64,000 nucleotides of DNA, from NCBI RefSeq assembly GCF_026011715.1, contig NZ_BRVM01000009.1:62001-126000 (forward strand), written 5' to 3'. Of this stretch, positions 44,048-53,054 are shown one piece after another. Source of the stretch: Cytobacillus sp. NCCP-133. Lineage in GTDB: Bacteria > Bacillota > Bacilli > Bacillales > Cytobacillaceae. The position numbers were made by a program, and so were the translations under genes. Position 1 is the first letter of the stretch, and every line of letters starts with the position of its first letter. The notes beneath the pieces were generated by a model that made no database searches, was not told the origin of the DNA, and saw only the letters and a program-made list of their open reading frames with translations.

Positions 44048-44090
44048 TTGAATACGTATTCAATATACAATGTAAACGCTATAATTTCAA
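44048..44090 (-). promoter_or_regulatory. Promoter with LacI operator and cre site
   Basis: Minus strand: -35 TTGAAA (44085-44090), 17 nt, -10 TATATT (44062-44067). The perfect 16-bp palindrome TTGAATACGTATTCAA (44048-44063) overlaps the -10 and start. TGTAAACGCTATAA (44071-44084) between the boxes matches the cre consensus with one mismatch. So repression by the LacI protein and CcpA is likely. Confidence 0.75.
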
Positions 44091-44210
44091 GCAGAAATAT
44101 TAAACTATTAAAAGTGTTTGGGAAGATTTCGGGATAAAAACAGCCAAAAATGGTGGTAAGAGAGGGGATGGTGCTGTAGAAAGAAGGCTGTCTTTTTGGC
44201 ACCACCTCAT

Positions 44211-44240
44211 AAAAAAAGCAAAACTCATCTGAGCGTTTGC
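44211..44240 (-). terminator. Terminator of the thioesterase gene
   Basis: Minus strand GCAAACGCTCA-ga-TGAGTTTTGC followed by seven T, just after the stop at 44262. Confidence 0.75.
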
Positions 44241-44261
44241 CGCATATTTTAGAAACTCACT

Positions 44262-44675
44262 CTATTCTTCCAAACTTTCATCTCCATCATATAAATGCTT
44301 TTCCAGCTCACCTCTTATATGATTGGGGATTGGTTCAGATCTTTGTGTTTTAAAATTGTAATTCACGTAAATGACCGTTCCTTTTGCACATACTTGATTG
44401 TCCTGGTAAAGCTCCTCATATAGCTCAAAGCTTGTATTGCCTATTCGTTTTACCCAAGTTCTAACTTCGGCATTCTTGCCAAAATAAATTTGGCTCGTAT
44501 ACTCGACATTCATTTTTAAAAGAATTAACTTCCAGTTATCAAAAGTATGCTCCGGCGTAAAAAGCCTGAACACTCTATTCCGTCCTGCTTCAAACCAAAT
44601 GGGAACTGTCGTATTATTTATATGGCCGACCCCATCTGTTTCAGAAATCCTTGGTTCAATAATCGTCTTGTACAT
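44262..44675 (-). CDS. Acyl-CoA thioesterase, 4HBT/hotdog family
   Basis: 137 aa single hotdog domain: TIIEPRISETDGVGHINNTTVPIWFEAGRNRVF has the 4-hydroxybenzoyl-CoA thioesterase active-site pattern (D-x-x-x-H-x-N-N), followed by VEYTSQIYFGKNAEVRTWVKRIGNTSFELYEEL. Probably hydrolyses an acyl-CoA. The ATG at 44675 follows AAAGGAGTGATATAT; a GTG nine bases earlier is less likely. It stands alone. Confidence 0.85.
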   Translation of the reverse strand: MYKTIIEPRISETDGVGHINNTTVPIWFEAGRNRVFRLFTPEHTFDNWKLILLKMNVEYTSQIYFGKNAEVRTWVKRIGNTSFELYEELYQDNQVCAKGTVIYVNYNFKTQRSEPIPNHIRGELEKHLYDGDESLEE

Positions 44676-44848
44676 ATATATCACTCCTTTTATTCAACAC
44701 CAGTTGTATTTAACTTCGATGATGGACTTCTGATTCCTGCTTTTAAGCTGATAGCATAGAGCGGCTGCAAAACTCCTTCTTCCACTATGCAGATGCAGAT
44801 TCCTCTATTTCCACTATTCTATTGGTGAAATGTTGATCCATCGCCAAG

Positions 44849-44966
44849 TGACCGATAAATTGAAATTCTGACCGATAAAATGAGAAACTGACCGATATAT
44901 CGAAAAAGTGACCGATATATGAGAATTCTGACCGATAAATCAAAAAAGTGACCGATAAAAATGACG
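44849..44966 (+). repeat. 20-nt periodic intergenic array, locus 1 (TGACCGATAAA family)
   Basis: Six units start at 44849, 44869, 44889, 44909, 44929 and 44949, exactly 20 nt apart. Each is TGACCGATAAA or TGACCGATATA followed by nine variable bases. The 89-codon minus-strand open frame over it merely repeats ILIYRSLFRYIGQF. Placed between the chemoreceptor operon and the thioesterase. Confidence 0.88.
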
Positions 44967-45138
44967 ATCCTCCTGAAGTAATGAGTAATTGCCTGATTTA
45001 TCAACCATTTTGGGGATGAAGAACTTTTTTCAAAGATTAGAATCTCAAAACGGCCCTCACAATGGAGACAAAGGACATTTTTCAGCAAAAGGACCGCTAT
45101 TTTCAGCCGCCTCCTTCCGTAAAAGCAGATTTAACAAT

Positions 45139-45172
45139 AAAAAAGCCTGCTGAACATACTCCAGCAGACTTA
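45139..45172 (-). terminator. Terminator of the chemoreceptor operon
   Basis: Minus strand AGTCTGCTGG...CAGCAGGCTTTTTT, close to the stop at 45212. A CACCACCCG-family motif lies between (45183-45212). Confidence 0.75.
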
Positions 45173-45211
45173 TCATTTAGCCTAATTCGGGTGGTACTTG
45201 GTCTGGTATCT

Positions 45212-47212
45212 CTAATTCACTTTAAACTTCTTAACAGAATCCAATAACTCCTCCGCCATTCCAGAAAGCGACGCAGCAGATGCCGCGATCTCTTCCATGG
45301 ATGCCAGCTGCTCCTCTGTAGCCGCCGACACATCCTGGCTCTCGGAAGTCGTGACAGCTGCAATTTCTTCAATGGCCGTCACAATTTCAACCACTTGGTC
45401 TGCGCCTTCAGCCATGTCCCTGATTGAAGAGGAAACCTCCGCGATTTGGCTGGACACCGTGTCTGCGAACTGCTGGATATGGCTAAATGCATCCCCGGCA
45501 TTGTTAACAAGGTCGATTCCTTTTTCAACTTCCGCCGTTCCTTTTTCCATAGAATCGATGGCTTTGCCTGTGTCTGTCTGAATGGTTGAAATGAGCTCTC
45601 GAATGCTTTCGGTCGATTTAGATGACTGTTCGGCAAGCTTTCTGACTTCATCGGCAACAACAGCGAAACCTCTTCCATGTTCACCTGCCCGGGCCGCTTC
45701 GATGGCCGCATTCAGCGCCAATAAGTTGGTTTGATCGGCAATCTCAGAAATGACATTGACAATCTGGCCAATTTCCTCGGAGCGTTTTCCTAATGTATGA
45801 ACAATCGAACCTAATTCACTAACCGTATGATTAATATTCTTCATTTGGTTGTTGGAAAGATCAATGGCAGTATTCCCTTTTACGACGACTTCATTAGTCT
45901 CACCGGCCGTCTTGGCCACAACCTCCGTGTTGAGCATAATCTGCTGAATCCGGCCTGACATCTCTTTTACAACAGCTGTACTTTCCTTTACCTTTACAGT
46001 CTGCTGTTCAGTCGCAGAGGCTACCTCCTGGATGGAGTTCGCCACCTGTTCGGTCGCCATATTATTTTGCTCTGAGCTTGCTGTCAGCTGTTCCGAAGAG
46101 GAAGCAAGATGAACGGCCTTCTCCCCTACCTGGTTGATCAAATGCTGCAGGGATCCAACCATTTTGTTAAAGCTGACGCCAAGCTTTGAGATTTCATCAT
46201 TATTCTTCACTTCAAATTTCTGCGTCAAATCACCTTCACTGACCTTATCCGTAGCCAGAACAAGCTGGTTCAGCGGCCGGGTGATCGAACGGACGATCAA
46301 ATAAGAAATAACGGCGCCTACTAAAACGAAAATCCCGACAAACAGAATCGTCGACATCATGATCGGTTTGACAGCTGCGCTGATTTCATCCAGGTTCATG
46401 GTTCCAATCACCTTCATGCCGGTCAGTCCATTGGTTGTAAAGCGCATCTCCTTGCTTACTCCATCCAGTTTGTATTGCACACTGCCTTCTTGCTTATCAA
46501 GCACATCTTTTGTCCAGCTGGCTTTAGCTTCTGTTCCTGCTTTTTCGGAAGGATGGACTAAATAACTTCCGGCAGCACTAAGAATAAAGGGATATCCGCT
46601 TTCACCGATGCTAATGTTGTCTGTCAGCTCGCTTAATGCAGACAAGCTTAAATCAATTCCGACCACTCCGGAACTGTCGCCCAATTTTTGGGCAACCGTA
46701 ATCAAAATGTTCCCGCTTACGGCATCAACATAGGGCTCTGTAATATAAGCCTGTCCCTCAGATTCCATGGCGCCTTTATACCAGGGGCGTGTCGTCGCGT
46801 CAAAGTCATCAGGCAAATCTGCCTGCGGAAAAATGACAAGGTCACCGTTTTCTGACCCTGCATAAATGGCGACCGATTCAGGATGCAGCTCCTTATATTG
46901 ACTGAAGGAAGTATAAGTCTGATCCAGCTCTTCTTCCGCGTAAAAATCCTTCTTTATTATTTCCGAAAAATAATGGGTATCCTCCATCTTTGGCTTAATG
47001 AAATTCATGATGAATGTATCAAGGATTTTTACATTTTCCTCCGCACTCATGCTAATCTGGTCTTTAATTTCTTCCTGCGCTTTTTCATACGATATGTATC
47101 CAATGGAGATGGAAGGTATCAGCAGGATAATAATAAATGAGAGAATCAATTTCTTCCGGATCGTAAATGAGAATAATGGTTTCGCTGGTTTCTTCTGTTT
47201 TTTCTTTTTCAT
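45212..47212 (-). CDS. Methyl-accepting chemotaxis protein with dCache sensor
   Basis: 666 aa membrane receptor. TM1 at about 20-40, extracellular double-Cache domain about 45-280 ([35 protein letters not shown] is its conserved strand; [28 protein letters not shown]), TM2 about 285-308, HAMP about 309-360, MA signalling domain with the invariant hairpin [44 protein letters not shown] after GGAAGGGAAATATT. Directly follows the soluble receptor gene with 18 nt between. Confidence 0.93.
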   Translation of the reverse strand: MKKKKQKKPAKPLFSFTIRKKLILSFIIILLIPSISIGYISYEKAQEEIKDQISMSAEENVKILDTFIMNFIKPKMEDTHYFSEIIKKDFYAEEELDQTYTSFSQYKELHPESVAIYAGSENGDLVIFPQADLPDDFDATTRPWYKGAMESEGQAYITEPYVDAVSGNILITVAQKLGDSSGVVGIDLSLSALSELTDNISIGESGYPFILSAAGSYLVHPSEKAGTEAKASWTKDVLDKQEGSVQYKLDGVSKEMRFTTNGLTGMKVIGTMNLDEISAAVKPIMMSTILFVGIFVLVGAVISYLIVRSITRPLNQLVLATDKVSEGDLTQKFEVKNNDEISKLGVSFNKMVGSLQHLINQVGEKAVHLASSSEQLTASSEQNNMATEQVANSIQEVASATEQQTVKVKESTAVVKEMSGRIQQIMLNTEVVAKTAGETNEVVVKGNTAIDLSNNQMKNINHTVSELGSIVHTLGKRSEEIGQIVNVISEIADQTNLLALNAAIEAARAGEHGRGFAVVADEVRKLAEQSSKSTESIRELISTIQTDTGKAIDSMEKGTAEVEKGIDLVNNAGDAFSHIQQFADTVSSQIAEVSSSIRDMAEGADQVVEIVTAIEEIAAVTTSESQDVSAATEEQLASMEEIAASAASLSGMAEELLDSVKKFKVN

Positions 47213-47230
47213 AATATTTCCCTTCCTCTA

Positions 47231-48190
47231 CTAAGCATTTACCGTTTTTACTTGGCTGATGGCGCCTTCAAGCTTGTCGTCCACCATCCTGGCATCGTCA
47301 ATATGTTTTTGGATCAGTCCATTCACCTCGTCAAAAATGGACTTGGTTTCGATAATCTCCTCTGCCACTTCGCGGGAATAGCCTTTTTGAACATCAATCA
47401 TGTCCATGACAGCATGAACCTCTGATTCAACAGAATGAATCAGTTCAGTGATGGAATCAATTTTACTCGTCGTTTCCTGGCTAAGATCAATCCCATCCTT
47501 TATAAGGTCCGTACTCAGCAAGGTGGACTGAAGCGTAGCGGCTATATCTGTCTGGATGTTTTTCGTCAGGGAACTGATATTAGCCGTACTAGTCGCCGTA
47601 CTTTCTGCCAGCTTGCGGACCTCATCGGCAACTACAGCGAAGCCCTTGCCTTGCTCCCCTGCCCGGGCCGCTTCAATGGAGGCATTCAAAGCCAGCAAGT
47701 TGGTTTGATCGGCAATGTCCTTAATCACTTGAACAATCAATTCAATCTCCTTCGAACGGCTGCTGAGCTGCTCCATTTTCCGGGAACTCTCATCCAATTG
47801 AACCCCAAGCTGTTTAATCAGCTGCTCGGACTTGCCGACAGACTCCCGGCCTTCTTCTGAACTCTTTACCATTTCTTTGGCTGAATCGATCAGGTTCTCC
47901 CCTTTATCCGAAAGGGCCTGGCTATTTGTAAAAGTAGCCTCACTATGGGCTTTGACGTTTTCAAATCGCTCTTTAATTTTCACAACCAGATCGCCCAGAA
48001 TATAATGCTGTCCATTTACGACTTCATGCTGGCTAATGGTGTTGGTCAGATCATCGTTAAACGATTCGATCAGCCCCCTGTAAAACTCCTCTTTCGCCTT
48101 TATCTCTTCCTTAACCGACTGCAGCTTAGCCTGCAGCTCCTTATTTCCCTCTTCCAACTGCAGCAATTTCCCTCTCCCAAACAAATTCAT
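47231..48190 (-). CDS. Cytosolic methyl-accepting chemotaxis-type protein
   Basis: 319 aa, no membrane segment. An N-terminal coiled coil (about 8-45, [27 protein letters not shown]) leads into the MA signalling domain with [41 protein letters not shown]. Lacks a recognised sensory domain, so it probably takes its signal through partners or senses internally. ATG after GGAGACGGGGCG. First gene of a two-receptor operon. Confidence 0.9.
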   Translation of the reverse strand: MNLFGRGKLLQLEEGNKELQAKLQSVKEEIKAKEEFYRGLIESFNDDLTNTISQHEVVNGQHYILGDLVVKIKERFENVKAHSEATFTNSQALSDKGENLIDSAKEMVKSSEEGRESVGKSEQLIKQLGVQLDESSRKMEQLSSRSKEIELIVQVIKDIADQTNLLALNASIEAARAGEQGKGFAVVADEVRKLAESTATSTANISSLTKNIQTDIAATLQSTLLSTDLIKDGIDLSQETTSKIDSITELIHSVESEVHAVMDMIDVQKGYSREVAEEIIETKSIFDEVNGLIQKHIDDARMVDDKLEGAISQVKTVNA

Positions 48191-48308
48191 CGCCCCGTCT
48201 CCGAATTAATATCCCTATTATTATATCGACAGGAATCGGCAAACCTTGTGACCATATTCACTATTTTTTTAATTTTTTTTAGAAAAAACAGATCTTTCGG
48301 ACTATAAA

Positions 48309-48500
48309 AATAAGAAAAGCACAAGGCTCCTTGCCCACGAAGGAACGCAGACTAAGAACGCCACGTCCTGTGGCAACGTCTGCATGCCCCCCATCCCGGG
48401 GGTCTCAAGCATAAGACGAGCTGGCTGAAAGGTTGTTTTTTTACCTTTTGGACGGATTGGCTTAGACCCGAGAGCGGATGGCGCCTTTCGCTAGACAGTT
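48309..48500. repeat. Dispersed stem-loop intergenic element, copy 3
   Basis: Starts with AAGAAAAGCACAAGGC and ends with GGCGCCTTTCGCTAGACAG; shares most of its interior with copy 2 (39577-39862) but lacks about 100 nt of it. It is the main content of the 392-nt spacer 48191-48582. Confidence 0.75.
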
Positions 48501-48537
48501 TTCTAAGTTCAAAGAGATATCAATTCTGATATCACCA

Positions 48538-48571
48538 AAAAAGAGCTGCCGCATATACGGCAACTCTCCAT
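48538..48571 (-). terminator. Terminator of the SLH-nucleotidase gene
   Basis: Minus strand AGAGTTGCCG-tatatg-CGGCAGCTCT followed by six T. Confidence 0.85.
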
Positions 48572-48582
48572 ATGATTCCTAT

Positions 48583-50781
48583 TTATTCGGCTGCATCCAC
48601 AATCCGTTCTTCGATTTGTGGATCTACTGTTCCAAGTTCCGCTACATAAGTGCTGAAGATTTCCCAATCTGCAACACCAAGGTCTGTTACACGGCCCGCT
48701 TCATAAGCTTGGGCAAATACAGCATAGCTGTCTCCGCCTTTTGCTGTAAATGCGTTCGTCGCAACAGTGTAAGTTTTGCTGTCATCAAGAGCTGCAAATT
48801 CGCCAGGTGTTTCCTCTACTTCAACAGAAACAACTCTTTCTCCAACAGGCTTGCTGCTGTCGTACGTATATTTCATGCCGGACACCTGAAGGAATCCGCC
48901 GTTTTCACCAGGAGCATTGCTGACACTTTGTTCTAATGCTTCTTTAATTTCTGTACCAGTCAGATCCATAGTCGCAAGCGTATTTCCAAAAGGCATCACC
49001 GTAAGCACATCACCTAAAGTGATGGGGCCTTCATCGATTGCTGCACGGATACCGCCTGAGTTTTGGAAGGCGATCACAGTATCTTGGTTAAATTCCTTTG
49101 CTTTCTCAAGCATTCCATCTGTAATTAAATTTCCTAGCGCGGTTTCGCTGTTTCGTACACTTACATTGCTATCATCATTTACGCGCGGGTTTGGAAGTTC
49201 CTTTGCTGCAACTCCGCCTGTTTCCGTATTCTTTACTTCTTTAATTTGATCGGAATACTTCTTCAGTCTATCAGCAGCTTCGGCATCTTCTTCAAAGCCA
49301 TCAACTTCAATCAATTCGCCGGCATATCCAATAACGCTTCCTTCGTCGTCAAATTCAACGTCAAGAGTTCCAAGGTGGCCGCCATATTGGAAAGCCTGGA
49401 CAATGACTGTAGCGTCTTTTAATTCACCGTTCTCGTCTTCCTCAACAAGGACAGGTTCGGTTATTTCGGAATGGCTGTGCCCGCCTACAATAACGTCAAT
49501 GCCATCTACAAGAGCAGCTAGCTGCAGGTCATTGTCGACAGCTGCATTGTCGTCATACCCAATATGTGAAAGGGCTATTATTTTATTAACACCCTGCTCC
49601 TCAAAAGCAGCAACCGCTTTTTCAGCTTCTTCAATATAATTTTCAAACTCGACAGAACCCGGGCTTGAAATATTAGCCGTATCCTCTGTTGTTAAACCAA
49701 AGATCCCAACTTGTTCGCCATCAACTTCTTTAATGATGCCATTATAAATATTGCCTGCTTCCGGTTCATCAGTTGTTACATCTTCCTGGAAAATGCCATT
49801 GAAATGTTCATCTTTTGAAAAATCAACGTTCGCGCTCACCATTGGGAACTGAGCACCCTTGACAAAATCAGCCAAAGCTTTGTGGCCTTCAGGGCTGCTT
49901 CCTAAGTCAAATTCATGGTTTCCGAATGTCATAGCATCGTACCCCATCAGATTCATAAATTCCAAATCGGCCTGGCCTTGAAACTCATTGAAATATAGAG
50001 TTCCGGAGAACACATCGCCAGCATCAAGCAATAAAGCGCTTGGATTCAATTCCCTTAGCTCATTTACTGCAGTGACACGCTTTGCCACGCTATCCAAGTG
50101 AGCATGAGTATCATTTGTATGCATAATAGAAAGCACAAAATTCTGGTTTTCTTCATAGTGTACAAGGGCACGGTATAAGAAAGTGGCGAATGTTGCACGG
50201 TTCACCGGTGATTTCGGATCGAACGTTCCATCTTCCTTACCCGTCGTAATGCCGTTTTGCGCAAGAATCTTTACATTCTCCAAGTGAGAAGGACTTACGC
50301 GGTCTAAATCTGTAAATGGAACTTCTTCATCTGTCGCTTCAAGATCAAAGGCTCTGACTAATACAGATGCCATTTGCTCGCGGGTTACTACATCGCCAGC
50401 TCCGAATTTACCGTTAGATCCAGTGAAAATGCCGGCATCTTTCGCTGCAGCTGCACCCTCAGCAAACACAGACTTTTCGCTTACATCAGGAAAAGCCTTC
50501 AGGTCTTCAGGAATCGGAAGCCCCAATGCATTCGTTAATAGATTGGCAGCCTGTCCTCTGATTAAGCTCTGGCTTGGCTTAAACGTTCCGTCTTCGTATC
50601 CATTTATGATGCCCGCATCTACCAAGCTATAAATCTCTCCTGCTGCCCAAAAGTCCTCTTTGACATCCGAGAATGTGTTCGCTTCTTCGGCACTTGCAGC
50701 CGGTGCAACAGCAGCAGCCACAACAGCGGCAGTTGTCGCAGCTGCTAAAAATTTGCGGTAAGACTTAGGTATGTACGCCAT
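48583..50781 (-). CDS. SLH-anchored 5'-nucleotidase / cyclic phosphodiesterase
   Basis: Secreted enzyme held on the wall. Signal peptide (1-31, ending ASAEE), three SLH repeats (about 32-205, FSDVKEDFWAAGEIYSLVDAGIINGYEDGTFKP), calcineurin-like phosphoesterase domain (about 215-440) with MHTNDTHAHLD, LDAGDVFSG, GNHEFDLGS, SHIGYDD, GGHSHSE metal motifs, and a 5'-nucleotidase C-terminal domain (about 525-700, QNSGGIRAAIDEGPITLGDVL). 732 aa from ATG 50781 (GGGAGGACAAAATTCAC). Releases nucleosides and phosphate from extracellular nucleotides. Divergent from the next SLH gene. Confidence 0.92.
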   Translation of the reverse strand: MAYIPKSYRKFLAAATTAAVVAAAVAPAASAEEANTFSDVKEDFWAAGEIYSLVDAGIINGYEDGTFKPSQSLIRGQAANLLTNALGLPIPEDLKAFPDVSEKSVFAEGAAAAKDAGIFTGSNGKFGAGDVVTREQMASVLVRAFDLEATDEEVPFTDLDRVSPSHLENVKILAQNGITTGKEDGTFDPKSPVNRATFATFLYRALVHYEENQNFVLSIMHTNDTHAHLDSVAKRVTAVNELRELNPSALLLDAGDVFSGTLYFNEFQGQADLEFMNLMGYDAMTFGNHEFDLGSSPEGHKALADFVKGAQFPMVSANVDFSKDEHFNGIFQEDVTTDEPEAGNIYNGIIKEVDGEQVGIFGLTTEDTANISSPGSVEFENYIEEAEKAVAAFEEQGVNKIIALSHIGYDDNAAVDNDLQLAALVDGIDVIVGGHSHSEITEPVLVEEDENGELKDATVIVQAFQYGGHLGTLDVEFDDEGSVIGYAGELIEVDGFEEDAEAADRLKKYSDQIKEVKNTETGGVAAKELPNPRVNDDSNVSVRNSETALGNLITDGMLEKAKEFNQDTVIAFQNSGGIRAAIDEGPITLGDVLTVMPFGNTLATMDLTGTEIKEALEQSVSNAPGENGGFLQVSGMKYTYDSSKPVGERVVSVEVEETPGEFAALDDSKTYTVATNAFTAKGGDSYAVFAQAYEAGRVTDLGVADWEIFSTYVAELGTVDPQIEERIVDAAE

Positions 50782-51033
50782 GTGAATTTTGTCCTCCCTA
50801 GCTATTTTTTTGATAAAAAAACACCTACTCCACAATATTTTTTCATAATTCAGAATAGGCTCTCTTAACCTATCTTACCATGAGATACAGCGGCAAACAC
50901 GCAAAAATAGTAAGAATTTGTAGTTTTTTCGTCATTTTTTTGTAAATTTATAGATTTTTATTTTTAAAGGTATTTATTACTTATTGTGGAAATAGTCTGA
51001 TTATTAGATTATTTTCGGAAAGGGGTTACAGAA

Positions 51034-52233
51034 TTGAAAAAGGTAATGGGGCTTTTGTTTCTATGTTTCTTTGTTTTTATTGGTTCGGCTGCTGCTGAAA
51101 CCTTGCACTTCCGGGATGTGAAATCCGATCATTGGGCGAAAAACGATATCCATCAGTTATTTTACCGTGGCATCATCCAGGGCTATGATGATCAAACGTT
51201 TAAGCCCAATCATAAAGTGACGATTGCCCAATTTGTAAAAATGGCTGTGGCCGCGAATCAGCTTTCTCTTAAAGACGGAAGCCTGCCGTTTTCCGTGCCA
51301 GCGAAGCACTGGGCAAAGCCCTATCTGAGTACTGCTTATTCAGCAGGACTTCTTACAGAAGCTGACTTTGGGGCTGCCGTAAACCCCAATCATGAAATTT
51401 CCAGAGAGCAAATGGCTATTATAATGGCACGGAGCATGAAGCTAGCGCCTGTGAATCAGACGGTATTTAAGGATCAAGCCTCCATTAATAATAAGGGACT
51501 TGTTGTCGCAGCCTACAAGGCGGGCATCATTTTCGGCAAAGAGGATGGCACCTTCAGGCCAAAGGAATCTTCGACAAGGGCCCAGAGTGCTGCTGTACTT
51601 GAAAGAATGCTTCGGGTTAAAGGAGCCCCGACTCCCATGACACTAGCACAAGGTTCCCATATGATTGCAACAGCAGAGAAAAAGGTGATAGATATTCTGG
51701 GCAATGAAATCTTCGAGAACTTTCAAAGTCCGGCTCCATTTCCAACCCTCCGCCCAAAAGTAACCGTTTATTATACGGGAAAAATGACAACAGATACATG
51801 GCAAAAAGTCTATGAAGAATATCCAGGCTGGCTTTACGAACCAAACGCACTTATTCCATTTACAATGGAAAGGCTGAATTTTACCGTTAAATACGACAGC
51901 CAAACCAGCACAAAAGCCGTCCTTTCCTTTCGATCGGCAGCGGATGATGCCGGCTATGCCTCACCAGGAATCTGGACTTACACACTTGTAAAGGAAAACG
52001 GAAAATGGCTGATTGCAAATATCAATCACAATGACTACACAAGACCGTTTACAAAGTATGAGGGAAAGCTGATTATCCAGGAACAAGGCTTAAGGGAAGA
52101 GGAAAAGGGTGCCGCGGCCAATTATCTCGCGACCGATAAAAAAGGAAATTATGTCTATGGCATCTTTAAAAATGGCAAACGGATTAGTAAAAAAACATTG
52201 AATCCGGAAGATGGCTATATTTATTGGTTTTAA
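51034..52233 (+). CDS. SLH-domain surface protein of unknown function
   Basis: 399 aa: signal peptide (1-21, ending AAAE), three SLH repeats (about 22-190: FRDVKSDHWAKNDIHQLFYRGIIQGYDDQTFKPN, then VPAKHWAKPYLSTAYSAGLL, then AGIIFGKEDGTFRPKESSTR) and a C-terminal part of about 200 residues (TVYYTGKMTTDTWQKVYEEYPGWLYEPN) that I do not recognise. TTG start at 51034 with AAAGGGG 8 nt upstream. SLH repeats tie it to secondary wall polymer. Transcribed away from the SLH-nucleotidase. Confidence 0.88.
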   Translation: MKKVMGLLFLCFFVFIGSAAAETLHFRDVKSDHWAKNDIHQLFYRGIIQGYDDQTFKPNHKVTIAQFVKMAVAANQLSLKDGSLPFSVPAKHWAKPYLSTAYSAGLLTEADFGAAVNPNHEISREQMAIIMARSMKLAPVNQTVFKDQASINNKGLVVAAYKAGIIFGKEDGTFRPKESSTRAQSAAVLERMLRVKGAPTPMTLAQGSHMIATAEKKVIDILGNEIFENFQSPAPFPTLRPKVTVYYTGKMTTDTWQKVYEEYPGWLYEPNALIPFTMERLNFTVKYDSQTSTKAVLSFRSAADDAGYASPGIWTYTLVKENGKWLIANINHNDYTRPFTKYEGKLIIQEQGLREEEKGAAANYLATDKKGNYVYGIFKNGKRISKKTLNPEDGYIYWF

Positions 52234-52240
52234 GCAAGCT

Positions 52241-52276
52241 AAAACACCCGGCTATAATGGATCCAGGTGTTTTTTT
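52241..52276 (+). terminator. Terminator of the SLH protein gene
   Basis: AAAACACC...AGGTGTTTTTTT directly after the stop codon; overlaps the end of the convergent small gene. Confidence 0.7.
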
Positions 52277-52437
52277 GCTGTGTGTCTGCTAGGTTTTCTA
52301 ACGGCTATGAAAAGAATGGCTGCTGCTATCCAGGCACTGTCAAACAGAATATCGAAAAGCCGTCCATCCCGCTGGAAAAATAGTTGGAGAAACTCGGTCG
52401 AGAAGGCATAAAGCACCGATAGGATTCCTGCTACCAT
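52252..52437 (-). CDS. Short VanZ-like membrane protein, probably truncated
   Basis: 61 aa: YAFSTEFLQLFFQRDGRLFDILFDSAWIAAAILF has the VanZ pattern (T-E-x-x-Q-x-F...R-x-x-D-x-x-x-N/D...G/A). Only the last helices of a normal VanZ (about 150-200 aa) are present, yet the ATG follows GAGAGGAGGGGCAA, an excellent site. It lies downstream of the riboswitch-linked 45-aa gene on the same strand. Confidence 0.55.
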   Translation of the reverse strand: MVAGILSVLYAFSTEFLQLFFQRDGRLFDILFDSAWIAAAILFIAVRKPSRHTAKKHLDPL

Positions 52438-52546
52438 TTGCCCCTCCTCTCCGGCTCAATACTGGATTTAAAGAAAGCTAGATTGCTTTTAATCAAAAAA
52501 ATACATCGGCTTGATGCCAAAGTTATCGTACTTCCCTATGTATTCT

Positions 52547-52684
52547 CTATATTTGATTCACCAAAATTGTCACAATCGCACTAATCACAACAGCAATAAA
52601 TGGAAGAGAAAGATAAAGCAATTTCCTCTTAAACTGTTTCTTCCTAGCAATTTCCTCTGGCGTAATCCACATATGGTTTGACAT
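52547..52684 (-). CDS. Riboswitch-linked 45-aa membrane protein
   Basis: ATG after AAAAGGAGAATTTTG, then MSNHMWITPEEIARKKQFKR, one TM helix (LLYLSLPFIAVVISAIVTILV) and a stop. Too short for routine calling, no recognised family. It starts about 25 nt after the conserved end of a c-di-GMP-I riboswitch, with no terminator between, so control is likely at translation or at a more distant site. Confidence 0.7.
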   Translation of the reverse strand: MSNHMWITPEEIARKKQFKRKLLYLSLPFIAVVISAIVTILVNQI

Positions 52685-52708
52685 CAAAATTCTCCTTTTC
52701 TTTTTTGA

Positions 52709-52813
52709 TGGCAGCTGGCTGGCTTTATCGCAAAGGCATAGCCTTTTATCTACGACTCCTTTGCGATAGAAGCCCCTTTAGCTTTGCGTCATTACTTTTC
52801 AGTAATTTTGCCT
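52709..52813 (-). ncRNA. Cyclic di-GMP-I (GEMM-I) riboswitch
   Basis: On the minus strand: GGCAAA, hairpin ATTACT-GAAA-AGTAAT with the GAAA tetraloop, then the GEMM core GACGCAAAGC with its receptor (AAAGGGGCTT). A long stem TATCGCAAAGG...CCTTTGCGATA follows, then AAGCCAGCCAGCTGCC closing P1 against the initial GGCA. All main GEMM-I parts occur in order. Binding a second messenger of motility/biofilm fits the nearby chemoreceptors and SLH proteins. Confidence 0.82.
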
Positions 52814-53012
52814 TTTATTTCTCATATCGGAATCGTTTTCAACGTTTAAAGGGTTTGAAAATAAGTATTACTATTCCGAAAATAGAACAGCTAACTGCGC
52901 AAAAAGGATATACCCTCTATTGAAAATAGATAAACCTGTTTGCTTTTAAATATTGGAGATTGAATGAAAATAGTTATTCATTTTCTTATATGGTGTACGT
53001 ACTGATTAACAC

Positions 53013-53050
53013 AAAAGACCTATCCCGGAAATACCGGAATAGGTCTCTTT
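53013..53050 (-). terminator. Terminator of the M20 hydrolase operon
   Basis: Minus strand AGACCTATTCCGG-tat-TTCCGGGATAGGTCT then TTTT, right after the stop at 53055. Confidence 0.85.
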
Positions 53051-53054
53051 CGTT

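Noticed and set aside
44819-45088. 89-codon minus-strand open frame over the 20-nt array
   Set aside because: Repetitive translation (IYRSLFRYIGQF) of the repeat; no ribosome site and low-complexity content.
52678-52923. 81-codon plus-strand frame
   Set aside because: Lies antisense over the riboswitch and the start of the 45-aa gene, with no ribosome site.
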